This document shows positions 17,628 to 26,349 of a stretch of DNA of 64,000 bases, in pieces. Each line of letters opens with the position of its first letter. Position 1 is the first letter of the stretch. The DNA comes from CADEFX01 sp050260355 (GTDB lineage: Bacteria; Pseudomonadota; Alphaproteobacteria; Rhizobiales; Hyphomicrobiaceae), in NCBI GenBank assembly GCA_050260355.1, contig JBLNBZ010000128.1, positions 1 through 64,000 on the forward strand, given 5' to 3'. A model generated the notes under the pieces. The model made no database searches. It worked only from the letters and a program-made list of their open reading frames with translations, and was not told the origin of the DNA. The position numbers and the translations under genes are program-made.

Positions 17628-18461
17628 GTGGATGGCAAGAAACTGCGGCCGGCCGCGGCGCTGGCACTGGGCTTGACGGTGCTGGCCGGAGCTGGCTTCG
17701 GTCACGCCGCCGACACCACGGAGCGTGAGCTCGAGAAATACCGCAGCATGCTGAAGGACGACCCCTGGTCCAACCCGGCGATGCTCGACGTGGACCGGGG
17801 CGCAGAGCTGTGGAAGACGCCCCGCGGGCCCAAGAACGTGACCCTCGAGCAGTGTGACCTCGGCAAGGGGCCTGGCGTCGTGGACGGGGCATTCGCCGAG
17901 CTGCCGCGCTACTTCGCCGACGCAGGCCGGGTCATGGACGTCGAGGCGCGCCTCATGTGGTGCATGGAGAAGCTGCAGGGGTTCGCGCACGCCGATCTGG
18001 TCAAGCGGCCGCATCCCGCGGGCGGGCAGCCCGTGAAGGAGCTGGGCGCCATCGCGACCTGGGTCGCCAGCAAGTCGAGCGGCATGAAGTTCCGGGCCAA
18101 GCTCGACGGCCCGAAGGAGAAGGAGGCGGTCGCTCTCGGCGAGGCGCTCTTCTTCCGCCGCACGGGCCCGATGGATTTTGCCTGCGCCACATGCCACGGC
18201 GACTCCGGCAAGAGGATCAGATTGCAGCCACTGCCTTACCTCTCGCGCCCCGACGAGGCGCGGCAGGTGGTGGGCCAATGGCCTGCGTATCGTGTTTCGA
18301 CGACGAACGTCATGACGATGCAGCACCGCATCTACGACTGTTTCTGGCAGATGCGGCTGCCGCAGGTCGAGCTCGGCTCGGAAGTGCCGGTGGCGCTGAT
18401 CAGCTACCTCATCAAGACGGCCGAGGGCGGCGAGATCCAGGCACCCGGGCTGAAGCGCTAG
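17628..18461 (+). CDS. soxA: SoxA, c-type cytochrome subunit of the thiosulfate-oxidising SoxAX complex
   Basis: A 277-residue periplasmic cytochrome. The GTG start at 17628 has a perfect GGAGG six bases upstream and gives a normal signal peptide ending near Ala-Ala at 27-28; ATG 17610 is an alternative. One haem motif, Cys186-Ala-Thr-Cys189-His190, is present. Cys76 and Cys112 occupy the place of the N-terminal haem of dihaem SoxA and probably form a disulfide, as in monohaem SoxA of Starkeya type. Cys238, in YDCFWQMR, matches the distal haem-ligand cysteine persulfide. With SoxX it couples thiosulfate oxidatively to the SoxY carrier. soxX follows after 12 bases. Confidence 0.93.
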   Translation: MDGKKLRPAAALALGLTVLAGAGFGHAADTTERELEKYRSMLKDDPWSNPAMLDVDRGAELWKTPRGPKNVTLEQCDLGKGPGVVDGAFAELPRYFADAGRVMDVEARLMWCMEKLQGFAHADLVKRPHPAGGQPVKELGAIATWVASKSSGMKFRAKLDGPKEKEAVALGEALFFRRTGPMDFACATCHGDSGKRIRLQPLPYLSRPDEARQVVGQWPAYRVSTTNVMTMQHRIYDCFWQMRLPQVELGSEVPVALISYLIKTAEGGEIQAPGLKR

Positions 18462-18473
18462 GGAGGCGGAGCC

Positions 18474-19094
18474 ATGAGACGCATGCTTGCCTTCCTTGCG
18501 CTCGTTGCCGTTGCGCCGGCCGGCGTCGCGCTTGCACAGCAGTCTACGGCGGTGTCGCCGGCACGCATGGACGCCGCAATCAAGGCAAGCTGGCCCAATC
18601 TGCCCGCCGAGTGGCAGGCGCGGCTGGTGCCGGACGAGACGTTGCAGGCCTGCAGCGCGCACCATAACAATCCTCCCGCGGCGATAGCGACCGCGATCCA
18701 GCAGCGCGAGAGGGCGCGTATCGAGTATCCCGCGGACGGCAAGCTGATGGGGGACTGGAAGAAGGGCGAGGCGATCGCGCAAAACGGCTATGGCTTGCGC
18801 TTCACCGACTATCCGGTGACGCGCGCAAACGGCGGCAACTGCTACGCCTGCCATCAGCTCGATCCGAAGGAGCTGAGCTACGGCACGGTCGCACCGAGCC
18901 TGCTGGGCTATGGCAAGAGCCGCAAGTTTGCCGAGAGCGAGATCAGGGCGACCTACGACAGAATCTACAACTCGCAGGCCATCCTGCCGTGCTCGAACAT
19001 GCCGCGCTTCGGCAGCAACAAGGTCCTCACGATCGACCAGATCAAGGACCTCGTCGCCCTTCTCATGTCGCCAGACAGTCCCGTGAACAAGTAG
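18474..19094 (+). CDS. soxX: SoxX, c-type cytochrome subunit of SoxAX
   Basis: A 206-residue periplasmic monohaem cytochrome with an N-terminal signal ending around residue 21. The haem motif is Cys123-Tyr-Ala-Cys126-His127, and Met176 in SNMPRFG is the expected second axial ligand. The long N-terminal extension of about 100 residues is typical of the larger SoxX group. It accepts the electrons released when SoxA conjugates thiosulfate to SoxY. A GGAGGCGGAG element precedes the ATG, 12 bases after soxA. Confidence 0.93.
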   Translation: MRRMLAFLALVAVAPAGVALAQQSTAVSPARMDAAIKASWPNLPAEWQARLVPDETLQACSAHHNNPPAAIATAIQQRERARIEYPADGKLMGDWKKGEAIAQNGYGLRFTDYPVTRANGGNCYACHQLDPKELSYGTVAPSLLGYGKSRKFAESEIRATYDRIYNSQAILPCSNMPRFGSNKVLTIDQIKDLVALLMSPDSPVNK

Positions 19095-19146
19095 GGCAGA
19101 ACAGGCGCCAAGCGCACGCTCGATCAGCAATCAGCTCGGTGAACTT

Positions 19147-20859
19147 ATGCTCTCGCGCCGCGATGTCCTGCAGATTGCCCTGGCGACTGCTGCCATCGGC
19201 CTGCCCGGGCGCGCCGGCGCGCAGGATCTGGCGCGCACAGTCCGCCAGGAGGATCTCCTGCGCTTCCGATCGAAGGGGCAGGCGACGCTCCTGCACTTTG
19301 CCGATCTGCACGCCCAGCTCGAGCCGATCTACTACCGCGAGCCCTCGATCAATCTCGGCGTCGGCGATGTCAACGGCCTGCCGCCGCATCTGACGGACCG
19401 CGAGCTCCTGGCGCGATACGGCATCGATCCCGGCTCCTGGCGCGCCTACATGCTGTCGTCGGCTGACTTCGAGCCGCTGGCTCGCCACTACGGCCGCGTC
19501 GGCGGTGTCGATCGGCTGGCGACGTTGATCAAGGCCATTCGCGGCGAGCGCGGAAGCGAGCGCACGCTCGTGATCGATGGCGGCGACACGCTGCAGGGCT
19601 CCTTCACGGCGCTCGACACCAAGGGCGGCGACATGGTTCGCGTGGTCGAGGCGCTCGGGGTCGATGTCACCACCGGACACTGGGAGTTCACGCTGGGCGC
19701 GCAACGCGTGAGCGAGCTGTTCGGCGACCAGGAGCGGGCGGGAACCGCACGCGTGCAGTTCCTGGCCGGCAACGTCGCGGACAACGAGTTCGATGAGCCG
19801 GTCTTCAAGGCCTGGCGCATCTACGAGAAGGGCGGGTTGCGCATCGGCGTGATCGGCCAGGCGTTCCCCTACACGGCCATCTCCAATCCGCGCTGGATGG
19901 TGCCCAAGTGGTCGTTCGGTATTCGCGAGGACGATGTGCGCCGGCACGTTGCGGCCGTGCGGGCCGCCGGTGCCGATCTCGTCGTGCTGAACTCGCACAA
20001 CGGCTTCGACGTCGATCGCAAGCTTGCGGCCCGCGTCGAAGGCATCGACGTGATCTTTACCGCGCACACCCATGACGCGTTGCCGGCTCCCGTGCCGGTC
20101 GGCCGCACGCTCCTCATTGCCTCGGGCTCGCACGGCAAGTTCTTGTCGCGGCTCGATGTTGAGGTGCGGGACCGGCGTATTGCCGATTACAGCTACGCCT
20201 TGATCCCGGTGCTGTCGGAGGCGATCGCGCGCGACCCGGACATGGCGGCTCTGATCGCTGCGATCCGTGCGCCGCACGAGGCGATGCTCGCGACGGAGCT
20301 GGCGCGGACCGAGATCCTGCTTTACCGGCGCGGCAATTTCGCCGGCACGCTCGACGACCTCATCTGCGATGCGCTGATGGAGCAGCGCGACGCGGAGATC
20401 AGTCTGTCGCCAGGCTTCCGCTGGGGCGCCACACTCGTGCCAGGCCAGTCCATCACCTGGGATGACGTCTACAATGCCACGGCCATCACCTACCCGGCCG
20501 CCTATCGCATGCAGATCACCGGAGAGCGGCTGAAGGTCATCCTGGAGGCTGTCGCCGACAACCTGTTCAATCCGGATCCGTATCTGCAGCAGGGTGGCGA
20601 TATGGTGCGGGCCGGCGGGCTCGGCTTCACGATCAATGTCGACGCGCATGCGGGAAGCCGCATCTCCAACATGACCCTGCTCAAGACCGGTGAGCCGATC
20701 GAGGCCGCGCGCGCGTACGTCGTCGCCGGCTGGGGGTCCGTCAACGAGGGCACGCAAGGCCCCCCGATCTGGGACCTCGTCGCACAGCATCTGCAGCGAC
20801 GTCGGATCATTGATGCAGTGCGAAGTGCGCCCATCAAGGTCGTGCGCGGGGCCAGCTGA
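19147..20859 (+). CDS. soxB: SoxB, sulfate thiohydrolase
   Basis: A 570-residue periplasmic dimanganese hydrolase of the 5'-nucleotidase superfamily. The N-terminus LSRRDVLQIA is a twin-arginine (Tat) signal, as known for SoxB. Metal and active-site segments seen include FADLHAQLEP, GGDTLQGS, GHWEFTLG, NSHNGFD and FTAHTHDALP. SoxB cleaves sulfate from the SoxYZ-bound thiosulfonate. It follows soxX by 52 bases. No soxY, soxZ, soxC or soxD is found nearby, so SoxB's carrier protein must be encoded elsewhere. Confidence 0.95.
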   Translation: MLSRRDVLQIALATAAIGLPGRAGAQDLARTVRQEDLLRFRSKGQATLLHFADLHAQLEPIYYREPSINLGVGDVNGLPPHLTDRELLARYGIDPGSWRAYMLSSADFEPLARHYGRVGGVDRLATLIKAIRGERGSERTLVIDGGDTLQGSFTALDTKGGDMVRVVEALGVDVTTGHWEFTLGAQRVSELFGDQERAGTARVQFLAGNVADNEFDEPVFKAWRIYEKGGLRIGVIGQAFPYTAISNPRWMVPKWSFGIREDDVRRHVAAVRAAGADLVVLNSHNGFDVDRKLAARVEGIDVIFTAHTHDALPAPVPVGRTLLIASGSHGKFLSRLDVEVRDRRIADYSYALIPVLSEAIARDPDMAALIAAIRAPHEAMLATELARTEILLYRRGNFAGTLDDLICDALMEQRDAEISLSPGFRWGATLVPGQSITWDDVYNATAITYPAAYRMQITGERLKVILEAVADNLFNPDPYLQQGGDMVRAGGLGFTINVDAHAGSRISNMTLLKTGEPIEAARAYVVAGWGSVNEGTQGPPIWDLVAQHLQRRRIIDAVRSAPIKVVRGAS

Positions 20860-20915
20860 CGCATCCGTGTATTGCACGTGTAGTGGTGGGCCGCTTTAAC
20901 TCAGTGCCAGTCGTC

Positions 20916-20934
20916 TTCGGCCTCCTAGGCCGAA
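20916..20934. terminator. Small perfect hairpin between soxB and ccdA
   Basis: TTCGGCCT and AGGCCGAA form an 8-bp stem with a three-base loop, placed just before the AGGAGG of the next gene. There is no T-run, so it may be a processing or attenuation hairpin and not a true intrinsic terminator. Confidence 0.35.
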
Positions 20935-20953
20935 CAGGAGGTTAAGAGCGAAA

Positions 20954-21751
20954 TTGCCCGACGCCCACATCTACTTCGGCGTGGCGCTTGCCGGACTCGT
21001 GAGCTTTCTGTCTCCCTGCGTGCTGCCCCTGGTTCTGCCCTATCTCGGATACCTCGGCGGCACGACCATCGAGCAGATAACGGAGGAGCGCGGCATCACC
21101 CACAGAACCTCGCTCCGCGTTGTTTTGGCTTCGGTCTGCTTCGTGCTCGGCTTCACAACCGTGTTTGTCGGACTGGGCGCCGGCGCGTCGATGTTCGGGC
21201 AGCTCATCCGGATCTACAAGACGCAGCTCTCGATTGCGGCCGGCATCGTCATCATCCTTTTCGGACTGCATTTTCTCGGTCTCCTGCGCATCCCGATCCT
21301 CTATCGCGAGGCCCGCTACCACGCGAGGGTCGAGGGGGCGACGTTTCTCGGCGCCTACGTGATCGGGCTTGCCTTTGCGTTCGGCTGGACCCCTTGCATC
21401 GGCCCGATCCTGGCAACCGTCCTGGCGCTGGCGGCCAACGAGGCGAGCCTTCGTACGGGCGTCAGCCTGCTGCTCGTCTATTCGCTCGGCCTCGGCATTC
21501 CATTCGTCCTCGCCGCGGTTGCCGTGCGCCCATTCATGACGTTCATGCAGCGCTTCCGCGTGCATCTCAGCCGGGTCGAGAAGGTCATGGGCGCTCTGCT
21601 CGTGGTGACCGGGGTGATGTTCCTGACGGGCTCGATGAACTTCATCGGTCAATGGCTGATCGAGAACGTGCCGATCCTGTCGCAGGTCGAGGAGATGACG
21701 ACCTCGAAGACCCTGCCGACAGAGATCATGAAGCACGGCGCGGGCCAATAG
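20954..21751 (+). CDS. ccdA: Cytochrome c biogenesis protein CcdA / SoxV-like thiol-disulfide transporter
   Basis: A 265-residue polytopic membrane protein of the DsbD-transmembrane family. Two conserved cysteines sit in membrane motifs, Cys22 (FLSPCVLP) and Cys148 (GWTPCIGP); they carry reducing equivalents from cytoplasmic thioredoxin to the periplasm. Next to sox genes this protein is usually SoxV, which keeps SoxY or SoxW reduced, but general CcdA function for haem attachment is equally possible, since two cytochromes lie upstream. The start is a TTG at 20954 with AGGAGG 12 bases before it, an unusually long spacing. No thioredoxin (SoxW) gene is adjacent. Confidence 0.88.
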   Translation: MPDAHIYFGVALAGLVSFLSPCVLPLVLPYLGYLGGTTIEQITEERGITHRTSLRVVLASVCFVLGFTTVFVGLGAGASMFGQLIRIYKTQLSIAAGIVIILFGLHFLGLLRIPILYREARYHARVEGATFLGAYVIGLAFAFGWTPCIGPILATVLALAANEASLRTGVSLLLVYSLGLGIPFVLAAVAVRPFMTFMQRFRVHLSRVEKVMGALLVVTGVMFLTGSMNFIGQWLIENVPILSQVEEMTTSKTLPTEIMKHGAGQ

Positions 21752-21794
21752 GTTATATCTGGAGCCAATCACGCTCCCTCGCACGACCACCGCC

Positions 21795-22628
21795 ATGCCG
21801 CCTGCCGTCGCCCGAGTTCCCATCGCGCTCACCATCGCCGGCTCCGACAGCTCCGGCGGCGCCGGCATTCAAGCCGATCTCAAGACATTCTCGGCTTTCG
21901 GCGTCTATGGCGCGTCGGTGCTGACGGCGCTGACGGCGCAGAACACGCATGGCGTGCAGGGCGTCGAGCCGGTGCGGCCGCAGTTCGTCGCAGCGCAGAT
22001 CGATTCCGTGCTGGCGGATCTCGAGGTCGGCGCCATCAAGACGGGAATGCTGGCCAACGCCCAGATCGTCTCGGCCGTCGCGGAGCGGCTCTCGAGGACG
22101 GCGCGACTGCCGCTCGTGGTCGATCCGGTGATGGTGGCGACGAGTGGCCACACGCTGCTTGCTGCGGACGCGGTCGCGGCGCTCACGACCGAGCTGTTGC
22201 CGCTGGCGATGCTGGTGACGCCGAACATTCCGGAGGCGGCGGCGCTGCTCGGCGCGCAAGCCGCGAGGACCGAGGATGACATGATCGCCCAAGCCAAGGC
22301 GCTCGCACGTTTCGGCAGCCGCGCGGTGCTGGTGAAGGGCGGACACGGCGAGGGGTCGGAGGCCATCGACATCCTGTGCGACGGCGGACGCATCATTCGC
22401 TTGGCGGGGCCGCGCATCGCGACCAGCAACACGCATGGCACCGGCTGCACGCTGTCGGCTGCGATTACCGCGCTCCTCGCCGGTGGAGCCGGCCTCGAGG
22501 AGGCGGTGCGGCGAGCCAAGCACTACGTCTCGGCCGCCCTTGCCGCCGGCAGCGGGCTCCAGATCGGCGGAGGAAACGGACCCGTCGACCATCTCTACGC
22601 ACTGCGCCGCAATCCGCCGCCGGCTTGA
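21795..22628 (+). CDS. thiD: Hydroxymethylpyrimidine/phosphomethylpyrimidine kinase
   Basis: A 277-residue ribokinase-fold enzyme that phosphorylates HMP and HMP-phosphate in thiamine biosynthesis. The N-terminal ALTIAGSDSSGGAGIQADLKTF signature spans about residues 9-30 and the C-terminal anion-hole segment THGTGCTLSAAI is intact. It starts 43 bases after ccdA and may share its transcript, although the functions are unrelated. No TPP riboswitch was found upstream. Confidence 0.95.
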   Translation: MPPAVARVPIALTIAGSDSSGGAGIQADLKTFSAFGVYGASVLTALTAQNTHGVQGVEPVRPQFVAAQIDSVLADLEVGAIKTGMLANAQIVSAVAERLSRTARLPLVVDPVMVATSGHTLLAADAVAALTTELLPLAMLVTPNIPEAAALLGAQAARTEDDMIAQAKALARFGSRAVLVKGGHGEGSEAIDILCDGGRIIRLAGPRIATSNTHGTGCTLSAAITALLAGGAGLEEAVRRAKHYVSAALAAGSGLQIGGGNGPVDHLYALRRNPPPA

Positions 22629-23327
22629 GCTGCCAACACGGCTCTGCCCACGCCGTCCGGCTCGCTCGCGCATGCACCGTGGCGAGCTCGATCGGGGGAA
22701 AGTCTTGTGCGGCCGCACGTTGCAACTGACGCATCAGCCGCGCATTGGAACGGCTTGATATCTCGTGCAGATCGGTTGGACGAGAAATGTGCCGCGGGCT
22801 CGCTCGCCTTGCGCGGTTTGCCAATGTGGCAAATGCAACACGGGCGGCTGAATGTTGCGGCCGACCCATTGCGTACGGCGTGCATTTGCGGAGAATGCCA
22901 GCGTGGCTCCGGGGGAGCCTGTCAAGGCCGCGAAACCGGGTGGCCGCTGAGTCTGGGGGAGAGGCTGCACAGCGGCAACGTACCTCGGGTTTCGCTGGGG
23001 GAGAGCGTGGACGCACTGCCCTGGGGCGGTGTCCGCAAGCTCTGCAGGGAACCGGTCCGGCGCGCGCAGCCGGGCCGGTTTCTTTTGCCGGCCGATCGCA
23101 TTTGCCGCACGCCAATGATGATCATCTCACTGGTTATGTTGCGTGCCGGGCACAACGCGCATTCGATCCGCAGCTGTGAGTGGCTGACTCGCAGACTGCA
23201 AGATTGCTGTGTGACACACTGGTTGCCTAATGTGCATTTCTGCGCCGACGTGCCGACTTGCCTGGCGTCGGCGAAGTTCGGGGGCGTCGAGGGTCCCTTG
23301 AGTTGAGAGTTGCGTTGAGGGGGGCCT
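22629..23327. other. Gene-free stretch of about 700 bases, possible ncRNA region
   Basis: No convincing protein gene lies here: open frames exist on both strands but their translations are low in quality and mutually overlapping. The clearest signal is a strong intrinsic terminator at 23050-23086 that is too far from thiD (422 bases) to be its obvious terminator. The repeat CTGGGGGAGAG occurs twice, around 22959 and 22998. An untranslated RNA ending at the terminator is possible. The last 240 bases must contain the promoter of the FadL-like gene; no clear -35/-10 was seen. Confidence 0.4.
23050..23086 (+). terminator. Strong rho-independent terminator
   Basis: AACCGGTCCGGC (23050-23061) pairs with GCCGGGCCGGTT (23069-23080) in a 12-bp stem with one G-T wobble and a seven-base loop, followed directly by TCTTTT. 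It ends whatever plus-strand transcript crosses 22629-23050. Confidence 0.75.
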
Positions 23328-24632
23328 ATGAGCAGTCAGCCGGATGTGTGGCGTAAGGCTTCGGCAGCGATCGCGACGGTCACCGCGCTTGCAGCCTCGA
23401 GCACAGGTGTCGAGGCAGGCGGCTTTGCGGTGCCCGAGCAATCGGCCGTGTTCCAGGGCTCGTCGTTCGCCGGGAACGCGGCCGGCGGCGCGCTGAGCTC
23501 GATGTTCTGGAATCCCGCGGCCGTCGGTCAGTTCGACGGCATCAACACCGAGTCGGCCTACTCCCTGATCATTCCCGAGACCGAGGTCACCGCGCTGCCC
23601 GGCTCCACGCTGCTGTTCGGGGGAGCGCCGGCCAACGGCGGCAATATCGCCAAGGACGCAGTCGTCCCCTCGAGCTACGTGAGCTACCAGCTGAGCCGCG
23701 ACCTGGTGTTCGGCCTCAGCATCAACGCGCCATTCGGCCTGACCACCGAGCCTGAGAATCGATTCTGGGCCGGCCAGACGCAGGCGCGCACGTCCAAGAT
23801 CGAGACCTACAATTTCCAGCCGGTGCTGGCGTATCGCATTGCTCCCTCGCTGATCGTGGCGGCCGGTTTGCAGATCGAGCGCTTCGAGGCGACGCTGAAG
23901 AATGCGACCGGTGGATCGCCCCTCTCGCCCAATGCGGTCGCGTCCGCCGAAGACACCGCGCTCGGATTCACCGCGGGCGTCCTGTGGCAGCCGACGCTCG
24001 CAACGAGCGTGGGCCTGGGCTTCCGTTCGTCGATCGACCACAACCTCGATGGAACGTTGAAGGTCGTCGGCACGCCGCTCGGCGCAAGCATCGAGGCGGG
24101 CATCCAGACCCCGGAGACTGTCACGCTGAGCCTGCGTCAGGCGCTGACGCCGCAGTTGACGGGCCTGGCGTCGGTCGAGTGGTCGAACTGGAGCCGCCTC
24201 AAGAGCCTCGACATCGTTTGCACGTCGGTGCAACCGGCCCTCGGTTGCTTCACCCCCGGTTCGACCGCCCGCTCGCTCGCGCTCGGCTGGCATGACGGAT
24301 GGTTCGTCTCCGCTGGCCTCGAATACGCGATGAACCCGGCGCTGACGCTGCGCACCGGCGTCGCCTGGGAGCAATCCCCGATCCAGGATCCGGACGAGCG
24401 CACCGTGCGCCTGCCGGATGCCGACCGCATCTGGGCCAGCATCGGCGCCAGCTACCGCTGGAGCAGGAACATCACGCTCGACGTCGCCTACAGCCACATC
24501 TTTGTCGACGACGCCACGATCGATCGCACGGAATCGGGCGTGCGCCTCGTCGCGGACGCGAACTCGCAGATCGACATTCTGTCCGTGGGTTTGCGGATCA
24601 AGCTGGGCGACGAGCCGACGCCGCTGAAGTAG
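23328..24632 (+). CDS. Outer-membrane transport protein, OmpP1/FadL/TodX family
   Basis: A 434-residue outer-membrane beta-barrel with a signal peptide ending near VEA-GGF. The mature N-terminus GGFAVPEQSAVFQGSSFAGNAAGGALSSMFWNPAA is the FadL plug/hatch pattern (NPA motif), followed by alternating beta-strand sequence with an aromatic C-terminal strand. FadL proteins import long-chain fatty acids or hydrophobic aromatics. It stands alone, with a hairpin 32 bases after its stop. The natural substrate is unknown. Confidence 0.85.
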   Translation: MSSQPDVWRKASAAIATVTALAASSTGVEAGGFAVPEQSAVFQGSSFAGNAAGGALSSMFWNPAAVGQFDGINTESAYSLIIPETEVTALPGSTLLFGGAPANGGNIAKDAVVPSSYVSYQLSRDLVFGLSINAPFGLTTEPENRFWAGQTQARTSKIETYNFQPVLAYRIAPSLIVAAGLQIERFEATLKNATGGSPLSPNAVASAEDTALGFTAGVLWQPTLATSVGLGFRSSIDHNLDGTLKVVGTPLGASIEAGIQTPETVTLSLRQALTPQLTGLASVEWSNWSRLKSLDIVCTSVQPALGCFTPGSTARSLALGWHDGWFVSAGLEYAMNPALTLRTGVAWEQSPIQDPDERTVRLPDADRIWASIGASYRWSRNITLDVAYSHIFVDDATIDRTESGVRLVADANSQIDILSVGLRIKLGDEPTPLK

Positions 24633-24663
24633 GCGCGGGCGTCCCCGCGGCCCGGGTCCTTGA

Positions 24664-24696
24664 CGGCGCGAGGCGCTCGAGCGCTGGCTCGCGCCG
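24664..24696. terminator. Hairpin downstream of the FadL-like gene
   Basis: CGGCGCGAG and CTCGCGCCG form a 9-bp perfect stem around a 15-base loop that is itself partly self-complementary (GCGCTCGAGCGC). It lies 32 bases after the porin stop. No T-run follows, so it may stabilise the 3' end instead of terminating. Confidence 0.4.
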
Positions 24697-24773
24697 GCAT
24701 CCCTTGCACTTGACGGCGGCCGGCCCTGGGGTGTTGTTGTGCCACCCAAGCGCCCCGAAGCCGGAGCCCACCG

Positions 24774-25757
24774 ATGCAGCCTCGCCTTCCCACGTTCGCC
24801 GACATTGTCGCCGCGCACGCCCGCCTCGAGCCGCATCTCGTCGCTACGCCGCTCATCGAGCATCCCGCGCTCAACGCGCGCACCCAGGGGCGCGTGCTGC
24901 TCAAGTGCGAGAATTTGCAGCGCGTGGGTGCGTTCAAGTTCCGCGGCGCCTACAACAAGATCGCGCAGGTGGACCGGGCGCGGTTTCCCGGCGGCGTCGT
25001 GGCGTGCTCGTCTGGCAATCACGCGCAGGGTGTCGCCGCGGCGGCGAGCCTGCTCAACATGCGCTCGGCCATCGTCATGCCTTCGGATGCGCCCGAGCTC
25101 AAGATCGCGCGCACGCGCGCCTTCGGCGGCGAGGTGATCGGCTACGACCGCGAGCGGGAGGACCGCGACGCCATCGCGCGGCGCATCTGCGAGGAGCGCA
25201 AGGCCGCCTACGTCCATCCGTATGACGACCCGGATGTCATGGCCGGACAGGGAACCACGGGCCTCGAGATCATGCAGCAGGCGGACGCCATTGGCGCCGT
25301 GCCCGATGCCGTCCTGGTGTGTGCCTCCGGAGGCGGGCTGGTGGGCGGCATCGCCGTGGCGGTGAAGGAGCGCAATCCGGCGACCGAGGTCTACAGCGTC
25401 GAGCCGGAGGGATTCGACGACCTGGCGCGCTCGCTCGCGAGCGGAAAGCGCGAGCGCAACGAGCGCCTCTCGGGCTCGCTGTGTGATGCGCTGCTCATGC
25501 CGACGCCCGGCGAGATTCCGTTCGAGGTGGCCAAGCGCCTGCTCGAGGGCGGCCTGGCGGTGAGCGATCAGGAGGCCTGCGCCGCCGTGCGCTTCGCGTT
25601 CGAGGAGCTGAAGCTGGTGCTGGAGCCCGGCGGCGCGGTGGCTCTGGCAGCCGTGCTCTCAGGTCGCCTGCCGGTGCGCGGGCGCACGATCGCGGTGGTG
25701 CTGTCGGGCGGCAACGTCGATCCGCGCATCTTCGCCGACATCATCTGCGGGCGCTGA
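24774..25757 (+). CDS. Threonine/serine dehydratase (PLP-dependent, biodegradative type)
   Basis: A 327-residue fold-type II PLP enzyme. The PLP lysine is Lys55 in GAFKFRGAYNK, followed by the phosphate/substrate loop SSGNHAQG and a later ASGGGLVGG. There is no C-terminal ACT regulatory domain, so it resembles the short catabolic threonine ammonia-lyase or a serine racemase/dehydratase. It would convert L-threonine or L-serine to 2-oxobutyrate or pyruvate. A 3-hydroxyaspartate dehydratase activity is also known in this subfamily. It is monocistronic here, with a repeat-rich gap downstream. Confidence 0.88.
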   Translation: MQPRLPTFADIVAAHARLEPHLVATPLIEHPALNARTQGRVLLKCENLQRVGAFKFRGAYNKIAQVDRARFPGGVVACSSGNHAQGVAAAASLLNMRSAIVMPSDAPELKIARTRAFGGEVIGYDREREDRDAIARRICEERKAAYVHPYDDPDVMAGQGTTGLEIMQQADAIGAVPDAVLVCASGGGLVGGIAVAVKERNPATEVYSVEPEGFDDLARSLASGKRERNERLSGSLCDALLMPTPGEIPFEVAKRLLEGGLAVSDQEACAAVRFAFEELKLVLEPGGAVALAAVLSGRLPVRGRTIAVVLSGGNVDPRIFADIICGR

Positions 25758-25793
25758 GCCCGACCCCTCCCCTCCAATTCCGTCATCCCGGCG

Positions 25794-25820
25794 CTGCTCG
25801 TGCGTGAAACGCACGAGCAG
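25794..25820. repeat. Perfect 12-bp inverted repeat with three-base loop
   Basis: CTGCTCGTGCGT (25794-25805) and ACGCACGAGCAG (25809-25820) are exact complements around GAA. It lies 37 bases after the dehydratase stop and lacks a T-run; more likely a REP-type element than an intrinsic terminator. Confidence 0.6.
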
Positions 25821-26180
25821 GAATCGGCCGGGATCCAGATGCGCATCACCTTGCGTTGCGTCGGCAGTGTGAACCGCAAGCCGCGCCCACCCTCAGCCGT
25901 CATCCTGGCCAAGTGAGCGCGCTGCGCGAACGCGAGCCGGGATCCAGGCTCAGGTCTGCCGCGTCTTCGACCGAGTCTTTGCGCTGGATCCCGCATCGGC
26001 GCTCGGCCCGTATGGGCCTCGCTGGTGCGGGATGACGGAACGGGAGAGGCATTCGGCCCCAGCCGCAACGCTTGCTCAATCGCACGCGGAAAGACCCCGG
26101 GTCATTCGCGCCAAGGCGCGATGGCCGGGGACCAAAGATTTGAGGGTTGCGGGAGTATCGGCGGCGCAAGCACCACCACC

Positions 26181-26349
26181 CTCCTCTTGCGGTCCGGAAA
26201 GCCGCGCCGCAAGCAAGTCTTGAGACTTGCGATGCATCCCTCCTTTTGCGCTCCCGGAAGCCGCGCTGCAAGCAAGACTCGAGACTTGCGATGCACCCCT
26301 TCCTCTTGCGATCCCGGAAGCCGCGCTCCGAGCGCGGCTATCCGGGATC
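26181..26349. repeat. Imperfect tandem repeat, unit about 60 bp, nearly three copies
   Basis: Units begin at about 26181, 26240 and 26300. Each starts with a CTCCTCTTGCG-like segment, then a CCCGGAAGCCGCGC-like segment; the first two also share GAGACTTGCGATGCA. The third copy diverges into an inverted repeat (GAAGCCGCGCTCCGAGCGCGGCTATC). Unit similarity is high, indicating recent duplication or slippage. Confidence 0.65.

Noticed and set aside
22894..22903. AATGCCAGCG resembling the 3' core of a TPP riboswitch, near thiD
   Set aside because: The other conserved parts (CTGAGA and the CCTGATCTGG region) are missing, and the site lies downstream of thiD, not upstream.
22465..23306. Overlapping ORFs on both strands after thiD
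   Set aside because: Neither has a ribosome binding site, domain or plausible composition, and a strong terminator lies inside them.
26181..26349. Tandem repeats as a possible CRISPR array
   Set aside because: The units are contiguous and about 60 bp long, without unique spacers, and no cas gene is near.
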